Counted from the first letter of the stretch, positions 17,473 through 27,623 are shown. The stretch: DNA of 64,000 bases from Planktothrix tepida PCC 9214 (GCF_900009145.1 NZ_LN889782.1:569503-633502); one strand, 5' to 3'. The notes: generated from the letters alone by a model not told the origin. Program-made: numbers and translations.

Positions 17473-18846
17473 ATGGATGTAAACGAAGTGTTACAATTTG
17501 TAGATCAGTTAGTCGTTGAACGCACAGGAAAACACCTAGATGATCTTCAAAGGGCGGTAGTTGAGGGAACCTGGCAAAAACAAACTTATGATGATATTGC
17601 CCAGAAGTATCATGTGACTAAAAATCATGTAGGAGATGTCGCTTATCAGTTATGGCAGCTTTTATCTAAAGAATTGGGTGAAGATGTAAAAAAATATAAT
17701 TTTCGTTCAGTCCTAGAAAGAGTACATAGTAAATCATCTCAAAATATTTGTATTGGAACTAATCATAACTTTTATTTAGGTTCACAAATCTTGAATCAAC
17801 CTAATCAAAAAAAGGAAGAAATAAATACCAATAATCAATCTAAATTATTAGATTATGACTTAACCCTGGCTCCTCAAATTATTAATTTTTATAATAGAGA
17901 AACAGAGTTAGACAAACTATCGGATTGGATATTTAATAAAAATATTCGGTTAATTTCGGTTTTAGGATTAAGTGGGACTGGTAAAACAGCCTTAGTTAAA
18001 AGATTTGTTGACCTCAATTTACAAGAATTTGAAGTCATTATTTGGAAAAGTTTAAAATTTCCTAAATCCTTAGATTTAATGGTTTATGAATTATTGAAAA
18101 TCTCTGAACCAAAACTTCCAGAAAGTATAGAAGATAAATTCAAACAATTATTAACTTTGCTCACCAATAAAAAATGTTTAATCATCTTTGATGACTTACA
18201 AAATATCTTTGTTTCGGGTCAATTTGCGGGACAATATCAAACGGATTATCTAGCTTACCAAAAATTTTTTAAAATTATAACAGAAGTTGAACATCAGAGT
18301 AGTTTTATTTTAATCAGTCAAGAGCAATACTCAGAAATGCAGTGTTTAGATGAGGACTTTTATTCAATGAGAAGTTTAGAATTAGACGGACTCTATAATA
18401 TAGAAATTTTCCAAAATCTAGGACTAACCCAAGATGAAAAATGGTTACAACTTATTGATTTATATGAAGGAAATCTTTTTTATTTAAAAGATGTGATTCA
18501 GTTAATTAAAAATGTTTTTGGCGGTAAAGTCGATGAATTTTTAGCTGAAAATAGTTTAGTGATAACCCAAGTTATTAATTTTTACTTAACGGGATTATTT
18601 AACCGATTATCACCTATAGAACAAAAAATAGTATTACACATCAGCAAATCTGAACAATTCTTATCAAGAGAGGATTTAAGGCAAAGTCTATCTTTATCAT
18701 CAATGGATTTAATTAATGGTTTACAGTCATTGGTTCAGCGTTATTTAATTAAAAGAATAGAAGGAGACAAAGTTTTATTCAAGTTATCTCCTGTTTTTAA
18801 GGAATATGTGAACTATCATATACTCAATACCCCGGACAGTTTTTGA
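17473..18846 (+). CDS. vMAP-type HTH plus NB-ARC NTPase without sensor repeats
   Basis: Residues 1-85 are the helix-turn-helix-like domain seen at the front of many cyanobacterial STAND proteins (TGKHLDDLQ, TYDDIAQKYHVTKNHVGDVAYQLW). An NB-ARC ATPase follows, with Walker A GLSGTGKT (165-172) and Walker B CLIIFDDLQN (235-244), and then a winged helix to about residue 450. Relatives usually continue into WD40 or TPR repeats that sense a ligand; here the protein ends at 457. It may be a natural short form or a truncated gene. The ligand and output are unknown. Confidence 0.85.
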   Translation: MDVNEVLQFVDQLVVERTGKHLDDLQRAVVEGTWQKQTYDDIAQKYHVTKNHVGDVAYQLWQLLSKELGEDVKKYNFRSVLERVHSKSSQNICIGTNHNFYLGSQILNQPNQKKEEINTNNQSKLLDYDLTLAPQIINFYNRETELDKLSDWIFNKNIRLISVLGLSGTGKTALVKRFVDLNLQEFEVIIWKSLKFPKSLDLMVYELLKISEPKLPESIEDKFKQLLTLLTNKKCLIIFDDLQNIFVSGQFAGQYQTDYLAYQKFFKIITEVEHQSSFILISQEQYSEMQCLDEDFYSMRSLELDGLYNIEIFQNLGLTQDEKWLQLIDLYEGNLFYLKDVIQLIKNVFGGKVDEFLAENSLVITQVINFYLTGLFNRLSPIEQKIVLHISKSEQFLSREDLRQSLSLSSMDLINGLQSLVQRYLIKRIEGDKVLFKLSPVFKEYVNYHILNTPDSF

Positions 18847-18930
18847 GTAAAAGGCTAGAACCCTTATTCTACCGTTAGCGATCGCAGCTTAATCTTAGAA
18901 ACCGGGTTTTTCAAAATATCTTAATTAGAA

Positions 18931-18986
18931 AATAATAGAGGCGGAGCCTCAATCATAGCATTCCCAGGCTGGAGCCTGGGAACGAG
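18931..18986. repeat. 56-bp hairpin element, copy 2
   Basis: This is almost identical to 16694-16749, with the palindromes GAGGCGGAGCCTC and CCCAGGCTGGAGCCTGGG. It lies directly before a paired-palindrome element. Confidence 0.75.
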
Positions 18987-18992
18987 GGAAAC

Positions 18993-19056
18993 AGAAACCG
19001 GGTTTCTGAAACTATCTGGATTTGATCCCATTAATTGAATTAGAAACCCGGTTTCT
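18993..19056. repeat. paired-palindrome element, copy 2 (64 bp)
   Basis: Terminal 15-mers AGAAACCGGGTTTCT and AGAAACCCGGTTTCT bound a core nearly identical to copy 1. It ends 8 bases before the hisF stop and may serve as its terminator. A half copy (AGAAACCGGGTTTTT) lies at 18897. Confidence 0.8.
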
Positions 19057-19063
19057 TGAGGAT

Positions 19064-19843
19064 CTAGGAAATTTGAGGATTTCTAACCGGAACGTGATGT
19101 TCTGCTAAATAGGTTTTAATTTCTTCCATCCGTAATTGACCATAATGTAATAAGGAGGCTAACAAAGCAGCTTCCGCTTTTCCCTGAGTTAACGCTTCAT
19201 AGATATGCTGACAAGTACCTGCACCCCCCGATGCAATCACCGGAATTTCCACAGATTCAGCAATTTTTCGCGTTAATTCTAAGTCATATCCCGCCTGGGT
19301 TCCATCCGCATCCATACTCGTAACTAACAGTTCCCCAGCGCCTCGTTGCGTCACTTCTTTTGCCCATTTGAGAGCATCAATTCCGGTATTTTCTCGACCG
19401 CCTCGGACATAAACATCCCAACCCGGATTATCAGGATCACTGCGACGACGAGCATCAATGGCTACCACAATACACTGTACCCCAAAGCGATCGCTGGCTC
19501 GATTAATTAAGTCAGGATCACGAACCGCCGCCGAATTAATACTAACTTTATCCGCCCCGGCTCTTAACAAATTTTTAATCATATCTAAGTTTTGAATTCC
19601 CCCCCCGACGGTTAAGGGAATAAACACTTGTTCCGCCGTGCGATAGACCACATCAAAAATAATATCTCGGTCTTCATGGGTCGCCGTAATATCCAAAAAG
19701 ACTAATTCATCGGCTCCTGCATCGTTATAAGCCGCCGCCAGTTCTACGGGGTCTCCAGCATCTTTCAAATCAACAAAATTCACCCCCTTCACCACTCGAC
19801 CCGCTTTAACATCCAAACAAGGCAAAATTCGTTTCGCAAGCAT
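19064..19843 (-). CDS. hisF: imidazole glycerol phosphate synthase subunit HisF
   Basis: This is the cyclase half of IGP synthase. It converts PRFAR plus ammonia delivered by HisH into IGP and AICAR in histidine synthesis. The (beta-alpha)8 barrel of 259 residues keeps the catalytic aspartates in [14 protein letters not shown] (Asp11) and VVAIDARRR (about Asp130), and both phosphate-binding segments (GGGIQ and SGGAG). No other his gene is adjacent, as is usual in cyanobacteria. Confidence 0.97.
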   Translation of the reverse strand: MLAKRILPCLDVKAGRVVKGVNFVDLKDAGDPVELAAAYNDAGADELVFLDITATHEDRDIIFDVVYRTAEQVFIPLTVGGGIQNLDMIKNLLRAGADKVSINSAAVRDPDLINRASDRFGVQCIVVAIDARRRSDPDNPGWDVYVRGGRENTGIDALKWAKEVTQRGAGELLVTSMDADGTQAGYDLELTRKIAESVEIPVIASGGAGTCQHIYEALTQGKAEAALLASLLHYGQLRMEEIKTYLAEHHVPVRNPQIS

Positions 19844-20027
19844 AATTACGCTTTGTGCATTGGGACACCAAAATTTAGGGTAAAAATCCCTTGTTTCAGT
19901 TTATAGCAATTTTAGCCAGGAAACTCTTTTCCAGTTTTGGGGGGAATGAGAAACCGGAACCGGATGAATCTGAAGTTACTGGAAGTAATAAGCAGTCATC
20001 ATTCAGAAAAAATTAGGAAGAGCAAAA

Positions 20028-21629
20028 ATGGGTTTTCAATTCATCGGTTATCGAGGTTTTAAACTAGGGGTTTTTACAATCACGAGCTTGATATTTGTTT
20101 TAATTTTTAATTCTAAAACAATAGCATTAACCGCCCAAGAAATCAACCGCATCAGTCAACCGATTACAGTATTAATTGAAGGGGTAAATTCAGGGTCGGG
20201 AGTGATTATTGCTAAAAATAACAATACTTATTCTGTATTAACGGCGAATCATGTTGTTAAAACTCCTGATGAATATACCGTTATCACCGTTGATGGAGAA
20301 CAGTATCCTATTGATTACAATCAAGTAATAAAATTACCGGGTATTGATTTAGCAATTTTGTCTTTTACCAGTGATAAAATTTATAGCATTGCCCATTTAG
20401 CAGATTATGATTATGAGCGGAAAGCTCAATATATTTTTATTTCAGGATGGCCGGATTCTAAATTACCTTTTGCTGACCGCAGACGACTATTTACAGCCGG
20501 AGTATTAATGGGTGAAGCGGAAAAAGCTACCTTAATTAAAGAACCCTTTACCAGAGGATATGATTTATTTTATACGAATCGGACACAAGTGGGAATGAGT
20601 GGCTCACCCATTTTAGATACTGAGGGTCGGGTGATTGGAATTCATGGAAAATCCGAAGGACAAATCTTTGAAAATCCCGAATTCGGATCAGTTTCCCGTG
20701 TGACTTTAGGATATAGTGCGGGAATTCCCATTCAGAAGTTTTTACAATCAGGAATTGGGTTAAATTTAAACATCACTCGTCAACCGCCTTCACCCCTAAA
20801 AGCAACGGAATTACAATCAATTAATCAAGTTTTAAAAGCCCCGGAATTAGGGGGAGAATCAACGGCTTTAGAGTGGTCAAACCGGGGAAATCAATTCTAC
20901 AGATTAGAACAATGGTATGAGGCGTTAAATGCCTTTGATCAAGCCCTAGCCATTCAGTCTAATTTTTATCCCGCGTGGTACGGACGGGGTAATACTTTAG
21001 CACAATTAAAGCAGTATTCAGAAGCAATTGAAGCTTATTCTCGGACGACACAAATTCAGCCCGATTTTTATTTAGCTTGGCGAGAAAAAGGTAAAGTTTT
21101 AATTAAATTACAACAGTATGAAGATGCGTTATCAGCCTGGAATATCGCTATTAAGATTAAACCCGATGATTATCAAATTTGGTATCTGCGGGGAAATTTA
21201 TTGATGAATCATTTAAAACAATATGAACAGGCGATTAAATCCTATGAGCAAGTTGTAAATTTAAAACCAGATTTCGTTGAAGCTTGGACAAATCGAGGCA
21301 TGGCTTATGAGCAATTAAAAAATTATGAAGAAGCAATTCTATCCTTTGACCAAGCGTTAAAATTAGATAAACAACAAGAAAAAGTTTGGCAGCTACGGGG
21401 CGAAATCTTATTAAAATTACAACTTTATTCTCAAGCGTTAAATTCGGCTGAAAAGGCTTTAGCTTTAAATTCAGAAAATCCTCAATTGTGGATCTTAAAA
21501 GCTCAAATTCTAGCTAAAATGAAGGAATATCAACAAGCTAGGACTTCAGCATTAACCGCCTTAAGATTTAAACCCCGTGATCAAGAAATTCTTAATTTTA
21601 TTCGTTCCTTAAATTCACCCCGTCGTTAA
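20028..21629 (+). CDS. secreted trypsin-like serine protease with TPR repeats
   Basis: A signal peptide (about 1-34, ending TIALTAQE) directs it out of the cytoplasm. The chymotrypsin-fold domain has His75 (LTANHVV), Asp107 (GIDLAILSF) and Ser193 (GMSGSPIL), so it should be active. Residues ~275-525 are six to seven tetratricopeptide repeats (pattern W..G..L..L..Y.EAI..Y...), a protein-binding scaffold. This protease-TPR fusion is common in filamentous cyanobacteria; the target is unknown. No PDZ domain is seen, so it is not HtrA. Confidence 0.9.
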   Translation: MGFQFIGYRGFKLGVFTITSLIFVLIFNSKTIALTAQEINRISQPITVLIEGVNSGSGVIIAKNNNTYSVLTANHVVKTPDEYTVITVDGEQYPIDYNQVIKLPGIDLAILSFTSDKIYSIAHLADYDYERKAQYIFISGWPDSKLPFADRRRLFTAGVLMGEAEKATLIKEPFTRGYDLFYTNRTQVGMSGSPILDTEGRVIGIHGKSEGQIFENPEFGSVSRVTLGYSAGIPIQKFLQSGIGLNLNITRQPPSPLKATELQSINQVLKAPELGGESTALEWSNRGNQFYRLEQWYEALNAFDQALAIQSNFYPAWYGRGNTLAQLKQYSEAIEAYSRTTQIQPDFYLAWREKGKVLIKLQQYEDALSAWNIAIKIKPDDYQIWYLRGNLLMNHLKQYEQAIKSYEQVVNLKPDFVEAWTNRGMAYEQLKNYEEAILSFDQALKLDKQQEKVWQLRGEILLKLQLYSQALNSAEKALALNSENPQLWILKAQILAKMKEYQQARTSALTALRFKPRDQEILNFIRSLNSPRR

Positions 21630-21735
21630 AATTTGAACTCAATTGAGTCAAAATTACCCCGGTCGGAATAGTGCGTCCAATTAGAAAAAAGATAAAAATA
21701 ATTAACGCAATATCCGACACTGGATACCCAACTGA

Positions 21736-21930
21736 TCAAGATTTATGGGAATTTTGTTCAGTCTCTTCTGAAATAGACTCAGATTCATCGGGAGGGTTAG
21801 AGAGTTCATCTTTAAACCCTCGTAGACTTTGACCTAAACTTTTTCCAATTTCAGGTATTTTCTTCGGGCCAAAAATTAAGAGTGCCACGACTAAAATAAT
21901 CGCGATTTCCGGCCATCCTAAACCAAACAT
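21736..21930 (-). CDS. tatA: twin-arginine translocase subunit TatA
   Basis: The protein forms the export pore for folded proteins in thylakoid and plasma membranes. It has 64 residues: a single N-terminal span (WPEIAIILVVALLIF), the hinge FGPKKIPEIGKSLG, an amphipathic helix and a Ser/Glu-rich tail. The short tail favours TatA/E over TatB. Confidence 0.92.
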   Translation of the reverse strand: MFGLGWPEIAIILVVALLIFGPKKIPEIGKSLGQSLRGFKDELSNPPDESESISEETEQNSHKS

Positions 21931-22024
21931 AATCTTAAACTCCTTGTTCTGCCAGCCTACTGAGTCAAACTATATCCTAAACTGATATTCTTAAATATAA
22001 ACTTGTCATGGGTAAAATCCTATA

Positions 22025-22765
22025 ATGGTCAATACTTCTGCTGTTTCCATTCGAGAACAACAACACTCCCTCATCCGCCAACTCGCCAACCAAATTGAAG
22101 TGAGTTGGAGTCAATATTTGGATTTAGAACCTTACCATCTCCCTGAAGATTTAGGGTATGTGGAGGGTCGCCTAGAAGGGGAAAAACTCATTATTGAGAA
22201 TAGATGCTATCAAACCCAACACTTTCGTAAGCTGCATTTAGAATTAGCTAGAGTTGGCGAAACCCTGGATATTCTTCATTGTGTGATGTTTCCCAGAGTG
22301 GAATATGATATTCCTATGTTTGGGGCTGATTTAGTCGGGGGACGGGGGCAAATTAGTGCCGCCATTGTTGATTTATCCCCAACCCATTTAGACCGTAGTT
22401 TACCGTTATCTTATCAACAACAATTACAACCACAACCCCAACAATCTTTTTCCCATCCCCGTGAAGTTCCGACTTGGGGAGATATTTTTTCAGAATTTTG
22501 TTTATTTGTACGACCCACAACACCGGAAGAAGAAACGCAATTTTTACAAGTTGTTACTCAATATTTGAAAGTTCATTGTGAATATGCGATCGCTCAATCT
22601 CCTATTTCCGAAGAACAAAAATTGGAAATGATTGCGGGTCAAAAGCATTATTGTACACAACAACAACAAAACGATAAAACTCGCCGTGTCCTGGAAAAAG
22701 CCTTTGGTCAAAACTGGGCAAATTATTATATGACAACGGTTTTGTTTGATTGTGTAGAAACCTAA
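22025..22765 (+). CDS. pcyA: phycocyanobilin:ferredoxin oxidoreductase
   Basis: It reduces biliverdin IX-alpha by four electrons, using ferredoxin, to phycocyanobilin, the chromophore of phycobilisomes and phytochromes. The 246 residues carry equivalents of the Synechocystis catalytic residues Glu76, His88 and Asp105, each offset by three: Glu73, His85 and Asp102. The last lies in MFGADLVGG. It is the strongest single marker of a phycobilisome-bearing cyanobacterium here. The gene stands alone. Confidence 0.96.
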   Translation: MVNTSAVSIREQQHSLIRQLANQIEVSWSQYLDLEPYHLPEDLGYVEGRLEGEKLIIENRCYQTQHFRKLHLELARVGETLDILHCVMFPRVEYDIPMFGADLVGGRGQISAAIVDLSPTHLDRSLPLSYQQQLQPQPQQSFSHPREVPTWGDIFSEFCLFVRPTTPEEETQFLQVVTQYLKVHCEYAIAQSPISEEQKLEMIAGQKHYCTQQQQNDKTRRVLEKAFGQNWANYYMTTVLFDCVET

Positions 22766-22831
22766 CGGCTTAAAAAATAATTCCCTTGTTTAGTTCAGTT
22801 CAGTTTGCCTGGGTGAATCTACTTCCAGTTG

Positions 22832-23716
22832 TTAATTCGATTTTGTAACTTCTGATTTATTGCGTTTTTTACCTTGGGTTTTACCTTGAGTTTTGCCTTG
22901 AGTTCTACCTTGGCTGAGATCTCCAGAATCCATATCATGGGGTGAGGCTTTAACTCCTCCAGGTCGAGTTGTGCGGAAGGTAACATTCACCCCTTCATTG
23001 GATTGTTCTAAGACTAACAAGGGAGTCGGTTTTGCTTTTTGATCCCATTCAATATGAACAATACGTCCTTGGATGGTGGGTTGCCAATTATCATGTTCAT
23101 CGGTAGGACTTAAATAGGTTTCCAAACAATCAATAATTTCATTTATGGTTGTTGATGTGGATTGAGTGGGTAATTTCATTAGGCGAATTTGGATACGAAA
23201 TAACACCCGTTTTTTAGTATCTCCAGCAATACCTGTTTCATATTCAACATCAAAGATAGAATCGACTTGGCGGGCTGTTCCTGCATTACTTTGTTCTCCA
23301 ACGGCGGCTTGCGTTGGACGAAGAGCAATGGAGATTTGTTGTTTAACTTTCATCTTAATTTGAACGATAATGGCGTAGTGGAAAACATCCTCAGCCATCC
23401 GCATTCTCAAATAATCTAAGTTAAATTCCCGTGAATGAATTAAATCGGGATTTTTCTCCATTTTGGCAATTGTACCGACTGCCAATTTATATTTTTTTTG
23501 GAGTTCTTTATTCCTAAACAGTTCCGTTTTTAATTGTTTGTCCAGGGAACGAGTTTTGAGTTGAAAAAAAATAATACTTCCTAACAGTAACAACAACAAA
23601 ACACCAGACGCACCCATCCAAATTGCATCACTACCCAGTTTGCTAGTGGTAGCGGGATTGGGTTTAGGGGGAGTTGCTGCCAGCCAAGGCTGAACACTGA
23701 TCAGTTGATTAGACAT
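22832..23716 (-). CDS. membrane-anchored hypothetical protein
   Basis: A single span (about residues 30-52, WMGASGVLLLLLLGSIIFF) is preceded by a Pro-rich lead and followed by a coiled-coil-like stretch (LKTRSLDKQLKTELFRNKELQKKY). A mixed alpha/beta domain then runs to residue ~255. The end is a short basic repeat (TQGKTQGKTQGKK) coded by 12-base DNA repeats. The family is not recognised. It is convergent with pcyA. Confidence 0.7.
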   Translation of the reverse strand: MSNQLISVQPWLAATPPKPNPATTSKLGSDAIWMGASGVLLLLLLGSIIFFQLKTRSLDKQLKTELFRNKELQKKYKLAVGTIAKMEKNPDLIHSREFNLDYLRMRMAEDVFHYAIIVQIKMKVKQQISIALRPTQAAVGEQSNAGTARQVDSIFDVEYETGIAGDTKKRVLFRIQIRLMKLPTQSTSTTINEIIDCLETYLSPTDEHDNWQPTIQGRIVHIEWDQKAKPTPLLVLEQSNEGVNVTFRTTRPGGVKASPHDMDSGDLSQGRTQGKTQGKTQGKKRNKSEVTKSN

Positions 23717-24230
23717 ACGTTATAATGACTAAGCTGTATACTTAATTTACTCAATTTGGGGTTAAAAGGTTTCAATAGATTCAGAATACGTTAAAATAAA
23801 AACAGGGCAAAAATCCTGGCTCTGTAGTTTTTTAACGTGCTGAATTTATTGCTTGGAAATCGTCAGTGTTTCTCTCCTTTAATGTCAGTCCGAAATTGCA
23901 CCCTTTTCAGTTTGATAAATTTCCGATCAGGTTATTAAGAGAAACCCCATTAACTCCCTGATCTTGCCAAGATGACCCTACTTAACTCTAAGTTATCAAA
24001 AATTCACTTACATTGCCTAGGATTTGGGTAAAACTCAGTGAATGGTTCAGGTCAGTTCAAGGTGTAAAATTGTACTGATTCCATCCTAAACAGTGATGCT
24101 GGACAATTCCCTCTCAGCAATACGGTCATCCTTAAGTTTTTATGCTACATTACAAGCCCAGTTTATCTTTCTACTCTACTGCAATTCGAGCTAAGAGTGT
24201 TTCCTGTTCCCTTGATTTTGGTGTTACGTT
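23717..24230. other. 514-bp gap without a gene
   Basis: No reading frame of note is present. A hairpin ACAGGGC/GCTCTGT followed by AGTTTTTT near 23801-23832 looks like a plus-strand terminator with no obvious gene before it, so a short RNA could end there. The rest should hold the divergent promoters of the membrane protein gene and dnaX. Confidence 0.4.
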
Positions 24231-26663
24231 GTGAGTTACGAGCCCCTACACCACAAATATCGGCCCCAAACCTTTGCCCATTTGGTCGGACAAGAAGCGA
24301 TCGCCACCACCCTCACCAACGCGATCGAGTCTCAACGCATCGCTCCCGCCTATCTCTTCACCGGGCCAAGAGGAACGGGAAAAACCTCTAGTGCGAGAAT
24401 TTTAGCCAAATCTTTAAATTGTTTGGCCACTGGGAAGCCGACCGCCACCCCTTGCGGTGTTTGTGATGTTTGTAAAGGCATTACCAATGGGTCAACATTG
24501 GATGTGATTGAAATTGATGCTGCTAGTAATACCGGGGTTGATAATATTCGAGAATTAATTGAGCGATCGCAATTTGCCCCCGTTCAATGTCGGTATAAAG
24601 TGTATGTGATTGATGAATGTTTAACTGGAGATAGTTTAGTTCAAACCCGTGACGGACTAATCCGAATTGATCAGCCCCAATTGAAAGGAAAAGAAGTTTT
24701 AAGTTATAATGAAGATCAAGAAATTTGGGAATATAAAAAAGTTCTTCGATGGTTAGATCAAGGAGAACGTTCTACCCTGATTATTAAAACGAATAATTGC
24801 GAAATTAGATGTACAGATAATCATTTGTTGAGAACAGAAACAGGATGGATACAAGCCAAAAACGTCAGAGAAGGAATGAAGATATTATCTCCTGTGAATG
24901 TGGGTGTGGAACGTTCTTTGAACAGTATTCAATCCCGTCAATGGAATACAAGTTTAGAAACAGTGGTATCTGTTCAGGTCGGAGAAATCACTAAAGTTTA
25001 TGATATTGAAGTAGAAGATCATCATAATTTCGTCGCTAATGGACTTTTAGTTCATAACTGCCATATGTTAAGTACGGCAGCGTTTAATGCCTTATTAAAA
25101 ACCTTAGAAGAACCTCCAGATCGAGTTGTATTTGTATTAGCAACCACCGATCCACAACGGGTATTAGCTACCATTATTTCCCGATGTCAACGGTTTGATT
25201 TTCGACGAATTCCGTTAGATTCAATGGTGAAACATTTACAGTATATTGCTCAACAGGAAAATATTAATATTGCGTCCGATGCTATTTTTATGGTGGCTCA
25301 AATTGCCCAAGGGGGGTTACGAGATGCGGAAAGTTTACTCGATCAACTTAGTTTATTATCCGGTGAAATTACCGTTGAAAAAGTTTGGGATTTGGTAGGG
25401 GCGGTTCCTGAACGAGATTTAATCAGTTTATTAGAAGCTATTAACTCAGGAGATACAGCGATTATTTTAGACTGTATTCGTCAGCTTCTCAACCGAGGAC
25501 GGGAACCTTTAATTGTTCTGCAAAATTTAGCCGGATTTTATCGAGATTTATTAATTGCTAAAAGCGCACCAGATCGTCCAGATTTAGTTGCCTTAACTCA
25601 ACCCACTTGGGAAAAATTATGTCAATTTTCTCAACATTGGGATCATACCATTATTTTAGCAGGTCAGAAGCATTTGCGGGAAAGTGAAGCTCAAATTAAA
25701 CATACCACTCAACCGCGTTTATGGTTAGAAATTACCTTATTAGGGTTACTTCCCGCAGCGTTACAAAAATCCGTTGTCACCCAAACGGTTTCTGTTGTTC
25801 AAAACCCTCAAACAACGGTTCAAACTCCACCTCAATATGTACAACGTTCAGAACCTTCACCTCCTCCCCAAAACCCCGTTAATGTTCCTGTCTATCAACC
25901 AACATCTAACCCAGAACCTCAACCTCAAGTTAAATCAGAAATTCCGGCAACTCCCGCAGAACCTCCTGTTGTTATTGATGGTAATATAGAACAAATTTGG
26001 CAACAAGTATTAGCTTATGTTCAACCTTTCGGAACACAACAAATGTTTCGTCAACAAGGTCGTTTAATTCAATATAATGCCGGAGTTGCTATGATTAAAA
26101 TGGCTTCTTCAACTTTACTAAAAATGGCGCAAACCAAGCAAAAATTATCCAGTTTAGAAAAAGCATTTCAACAGGTTTTTGGTCATCCGGTTAAAATTAA
26201 TTTTGATACCGGAGGAGGAACGTCTGCTTATCGCGTACAAGAAGTCACTCCCCCATCTCCTTCTTATTCCCCGGTGGAGAATTCTAAGGTTTCTTCTCCA
26301 GAAATATCACCAAATTCTTCAATTAATCATCAAGAACAACACCAAATTTCTTCATCTCCTGATCAGGATATTCGAGAATCTGATCAAATAGATCAGGTGA
26401 AACCGGAAATGGAAACAGGCAAGATGCCTGTTCCACTTGAAAAAGTTGAATTAACTCCTGAAGAAATGGATGCTGAAGCTGTTATGATGGCTTCTCAGAA
26501 ATTAGCTGAATTTTTCAAAGGTCAAATGATTGATTTAGGAGAAAAACAAACTTCTAAAACAGCTATTTTATTAAGCCAAAAGGATGATATTATTGACAGC
26601 AGTGAGGATGATAATTTTATAGAACCTGATGAGATCGAGGAAGACAATTATGATGATTTTTAA
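24231..26663 (+). CDS. dnaX: DNA polymerase III gamma/tau subunit with mini-intein
   Basis: This is the clamp-loader ATPase. GTG is the start (MSYEPLHHKYRPQTFAHLVG). Walker A is GPRGTGKT (45-52), and a Cys4 zinc module lies at C64/C75/C78/C81. Walker B VIDE is interrupted after Glu129 by a 147-residue intein; the extein resumes CHMLSTAAFNALLKTLEEPP. The tau tail from ~540 is Pro/Gln-rich. Near residue 730 it contains ETGKMPVPL, encoded by a palindromic element also found in smc. After splicing the protein is 663 residues. Confidence 0.96.
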   Translation: MSYEPLHHKYRPQTFAHLVGQEAIATTLTNAIESQRIAPAYLFTGPRGTGKTSSARILAKSLNCLATGKPTATPCGVCDVCKGITNGSTLDVIEIDAASNTGVDNIRELIERSQFAPVQCRYKVYVIDECLTGDSLVQTRDGLIRIDQPQLKGKEVLSYNEDQEIWEYKKVLRWLDQGERSTLIIKTNNCEIRCTDNHLLRTETGWIQAKNVREGMKILSPVNVGVERSLNSIQSRQWNTSLETVVSVQVGEITKVYDIEVEDHHNFVANGLLVHNCHMLSTAAFNALLKTLEEPPDRVVFVLATTDPQRVLATIISRCQRFDFRRIPLDSMVKHLQYIAQQENINIASDAIFMVAQIAQGGLRDAESLLDQLSLLSGEITVEKVWDLVGAVPERDLISLLEAINSGDTAIILDCIRQLLNRGREPLIVLQNLAGFYRDLLIAKSAPDRPDLVALTQPTWEKLCQFSQHWDHTIILAGQKHLRESEAQIKHTTQPRLWLEITLLGLLPAALQKSVVTQTVSVVQNPQTTVQTPPQYVQRSEPSPPPQNPVNVPVYQPTSNPEPQPQVKSEIPATPAEPPVVIDGNIEQIWQQVLAYVQPFGTQQMFRQQGRLIQYNAGVAMIKMASSTLLKMAQTKQKLSSLEKAFQQVFGHPVKINFDTGGGTSAYRVQEVTPPSPSYSPVENSKVSSPEISPNSSINHQEQHQISSSPDQDIRESDQIDQVKPEMETGKMPVPLEKVELTPEEMDAEAVMMASQKLAEFFKGQMIDLGEKQTSKTAILLSQKDDIIDSSEDDNFIEPDEIEEDNYDDF
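24618..25058 (+). other. DnaX mini-intein (147 aa, no homing endonuclease)
   Basis: Splicing block A begins CLTGDSLVQTRDG (Cys130 of the precursor). Block B is TDNHLLRTETGW and block F is VYDIEVEDHHNFVANGLLVHN. The last two residues are His-Asn and the next extein residue is Cys277, so all splice-site residues are intact. No LAGLIDADG motif or linker long enough for an endonuclease is present. The insertion point, inside Walker B (DE/CH), is a hotspot where disruption would kill ATPase activity unless splicing occurs. Confidence 0.92.
26412..26437. repeat. coding palindromic element, copy in dnaX
   Basis: The core ACAGGCAAGATGCCTGT (7-bp arms) plus TCCACT is identical over 23 bases with 29543-29565 in smc, and is translated in the same frame as ETGKMPVPL. 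Confidence 0.8.
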
Positions 26664-26671
26664 TCAATGAA

Positions 26672-26700
26672 GCGGTGCGTACTCTGAGCTTACGCACCCG
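26672..26700. terminator. bidirectional terminator between dnaX and glyQ
   Basis: GGTGCGTA (26674-26681) pairs with TACGCACC (26691-26698) and is followed by a T-rich run. It lies between two convergent genes. Confidence 0.65.
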
Positions 26701-26708
26701 ACTTGAGG

Positions 26709-27623
26709 CTATTTTTTTAAGGGGTAATTTAAGAGTTCTCGCTGTTCTAAATAACGTTGGGCGACTCGTCTGGCTAAATTACGAATTCTACCAATATAAC
26801 GAGTCCGTTCTGTAACCGCAATTACCCCCCTAGCATCCAATAAATTAAAGCTATGGGAACATTTGAGAACATAATCTAAACTCGGTAAAACTAACCCTTT
26901 TTCGATTAATTGTTCGGCTTCCTGTTCATATAATCCAAATAAGGTAAACAAGAATTCTGGGTTAGAGGCTTCAAAATTATAGGTACATTGTTCAATTTCG
27001 CCTTGTAAGTGAACGTCCCCATAATTAATGGTATCTGTCCAAGAAATTTTAGTCATGGCATCGACATTTTGCAGATACATTGCCAAACGTTCTAAGCCAT
27101 AAGTAATCTCAATGGAAACGGGACGACAATCAAGACTACCACATTGTTGAAAATAGGTAAATTGAGTAATTTCCATCCCATCTAACCACACTTCCCAGCC
27201 CACACCCCAAGCACCTAATGTGGGAGATTCCCAGTTATCTTCTACAAAACGAATATCATGATCTTCGGGGTTAATTCCTAATAGTCTCAAGGAGTCTAAA
27301 TACATCTCTTGAATATTATCAGGAGACGGTTTAATTAAGACTTGATATTGATAATAATGTTGAAAACGGTTGGGGTTTTCTCCATAACGGCCATCGGTGG
27401 GGCGGCGACAAGGTTCGACATAGGCGACAGACCAAGGTTCGGGGCCAATAGCGCGTAAAAAGGTATGGGGATTCATTGTTCCCGCCCCTTTTTCGGTATC
27501 ATAGGGTTGAGCAATCAAACAGCCGCGATCGCTCCAAAATTGATTCAGGGTGGCAATAATTGATTGAAAATTCACGGGACGCAATATTTTTCTAATGGGT
27601 TTAACGTTAATCAATTTTACCAT
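26709..27623 (-). CDS. glyQ: glycyl-tRNA synthetase alpha subunit
   Basis: This is the catalytic subunit of the tetrameric class II GlyRS, which charges tRNA-Gly together with GlyS (not in this window). [43 protein letters not shown] and the later [13 protein letters not shown] are family motifs. The ATG used overlaps the stop of a 36-residue frame (TAATG). Most homologues begin at the equivalent of NFQS, so the GTG at 27572 is an alternative start that would remove 17 residues. Confidence 0.96.
   Translation of the reverse strand: MVKLINVKPIRKILRPVNFQSIIATLNQFWSDRGCLIAQPYDTEKGAGTMNPHTFLRAIGPEPWSVAYVEPCRRPTDGRYGENPNRFQHYYQYQVLIKPSPDNIQEMYLDSLRLLGINPEDHDIRFVEDNWESPTLGAWGVGWEVWLDGMEITQFTYFQQCGSLDCRPVSIEITYGLERLAMYLQNVDAMTKISWTDTINYGDVHLQGEIEQCTYNFEASNPEFLFTLFGLYEQEAEQLIEKGLVLPSLDYVLKCSHSFNLLDARGVIAVTERTRYIGRIRNLARRVAQRYLEQRELLNYPLKK

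Noticed and set aside
24618-25058. Split-intein half like that of cyanobacterial DnaE
   Set aside because: Both the N- and C-terminal splicing blocks are in one continuous frame between intact exteins, so it is a cis-splicing mini-intein.
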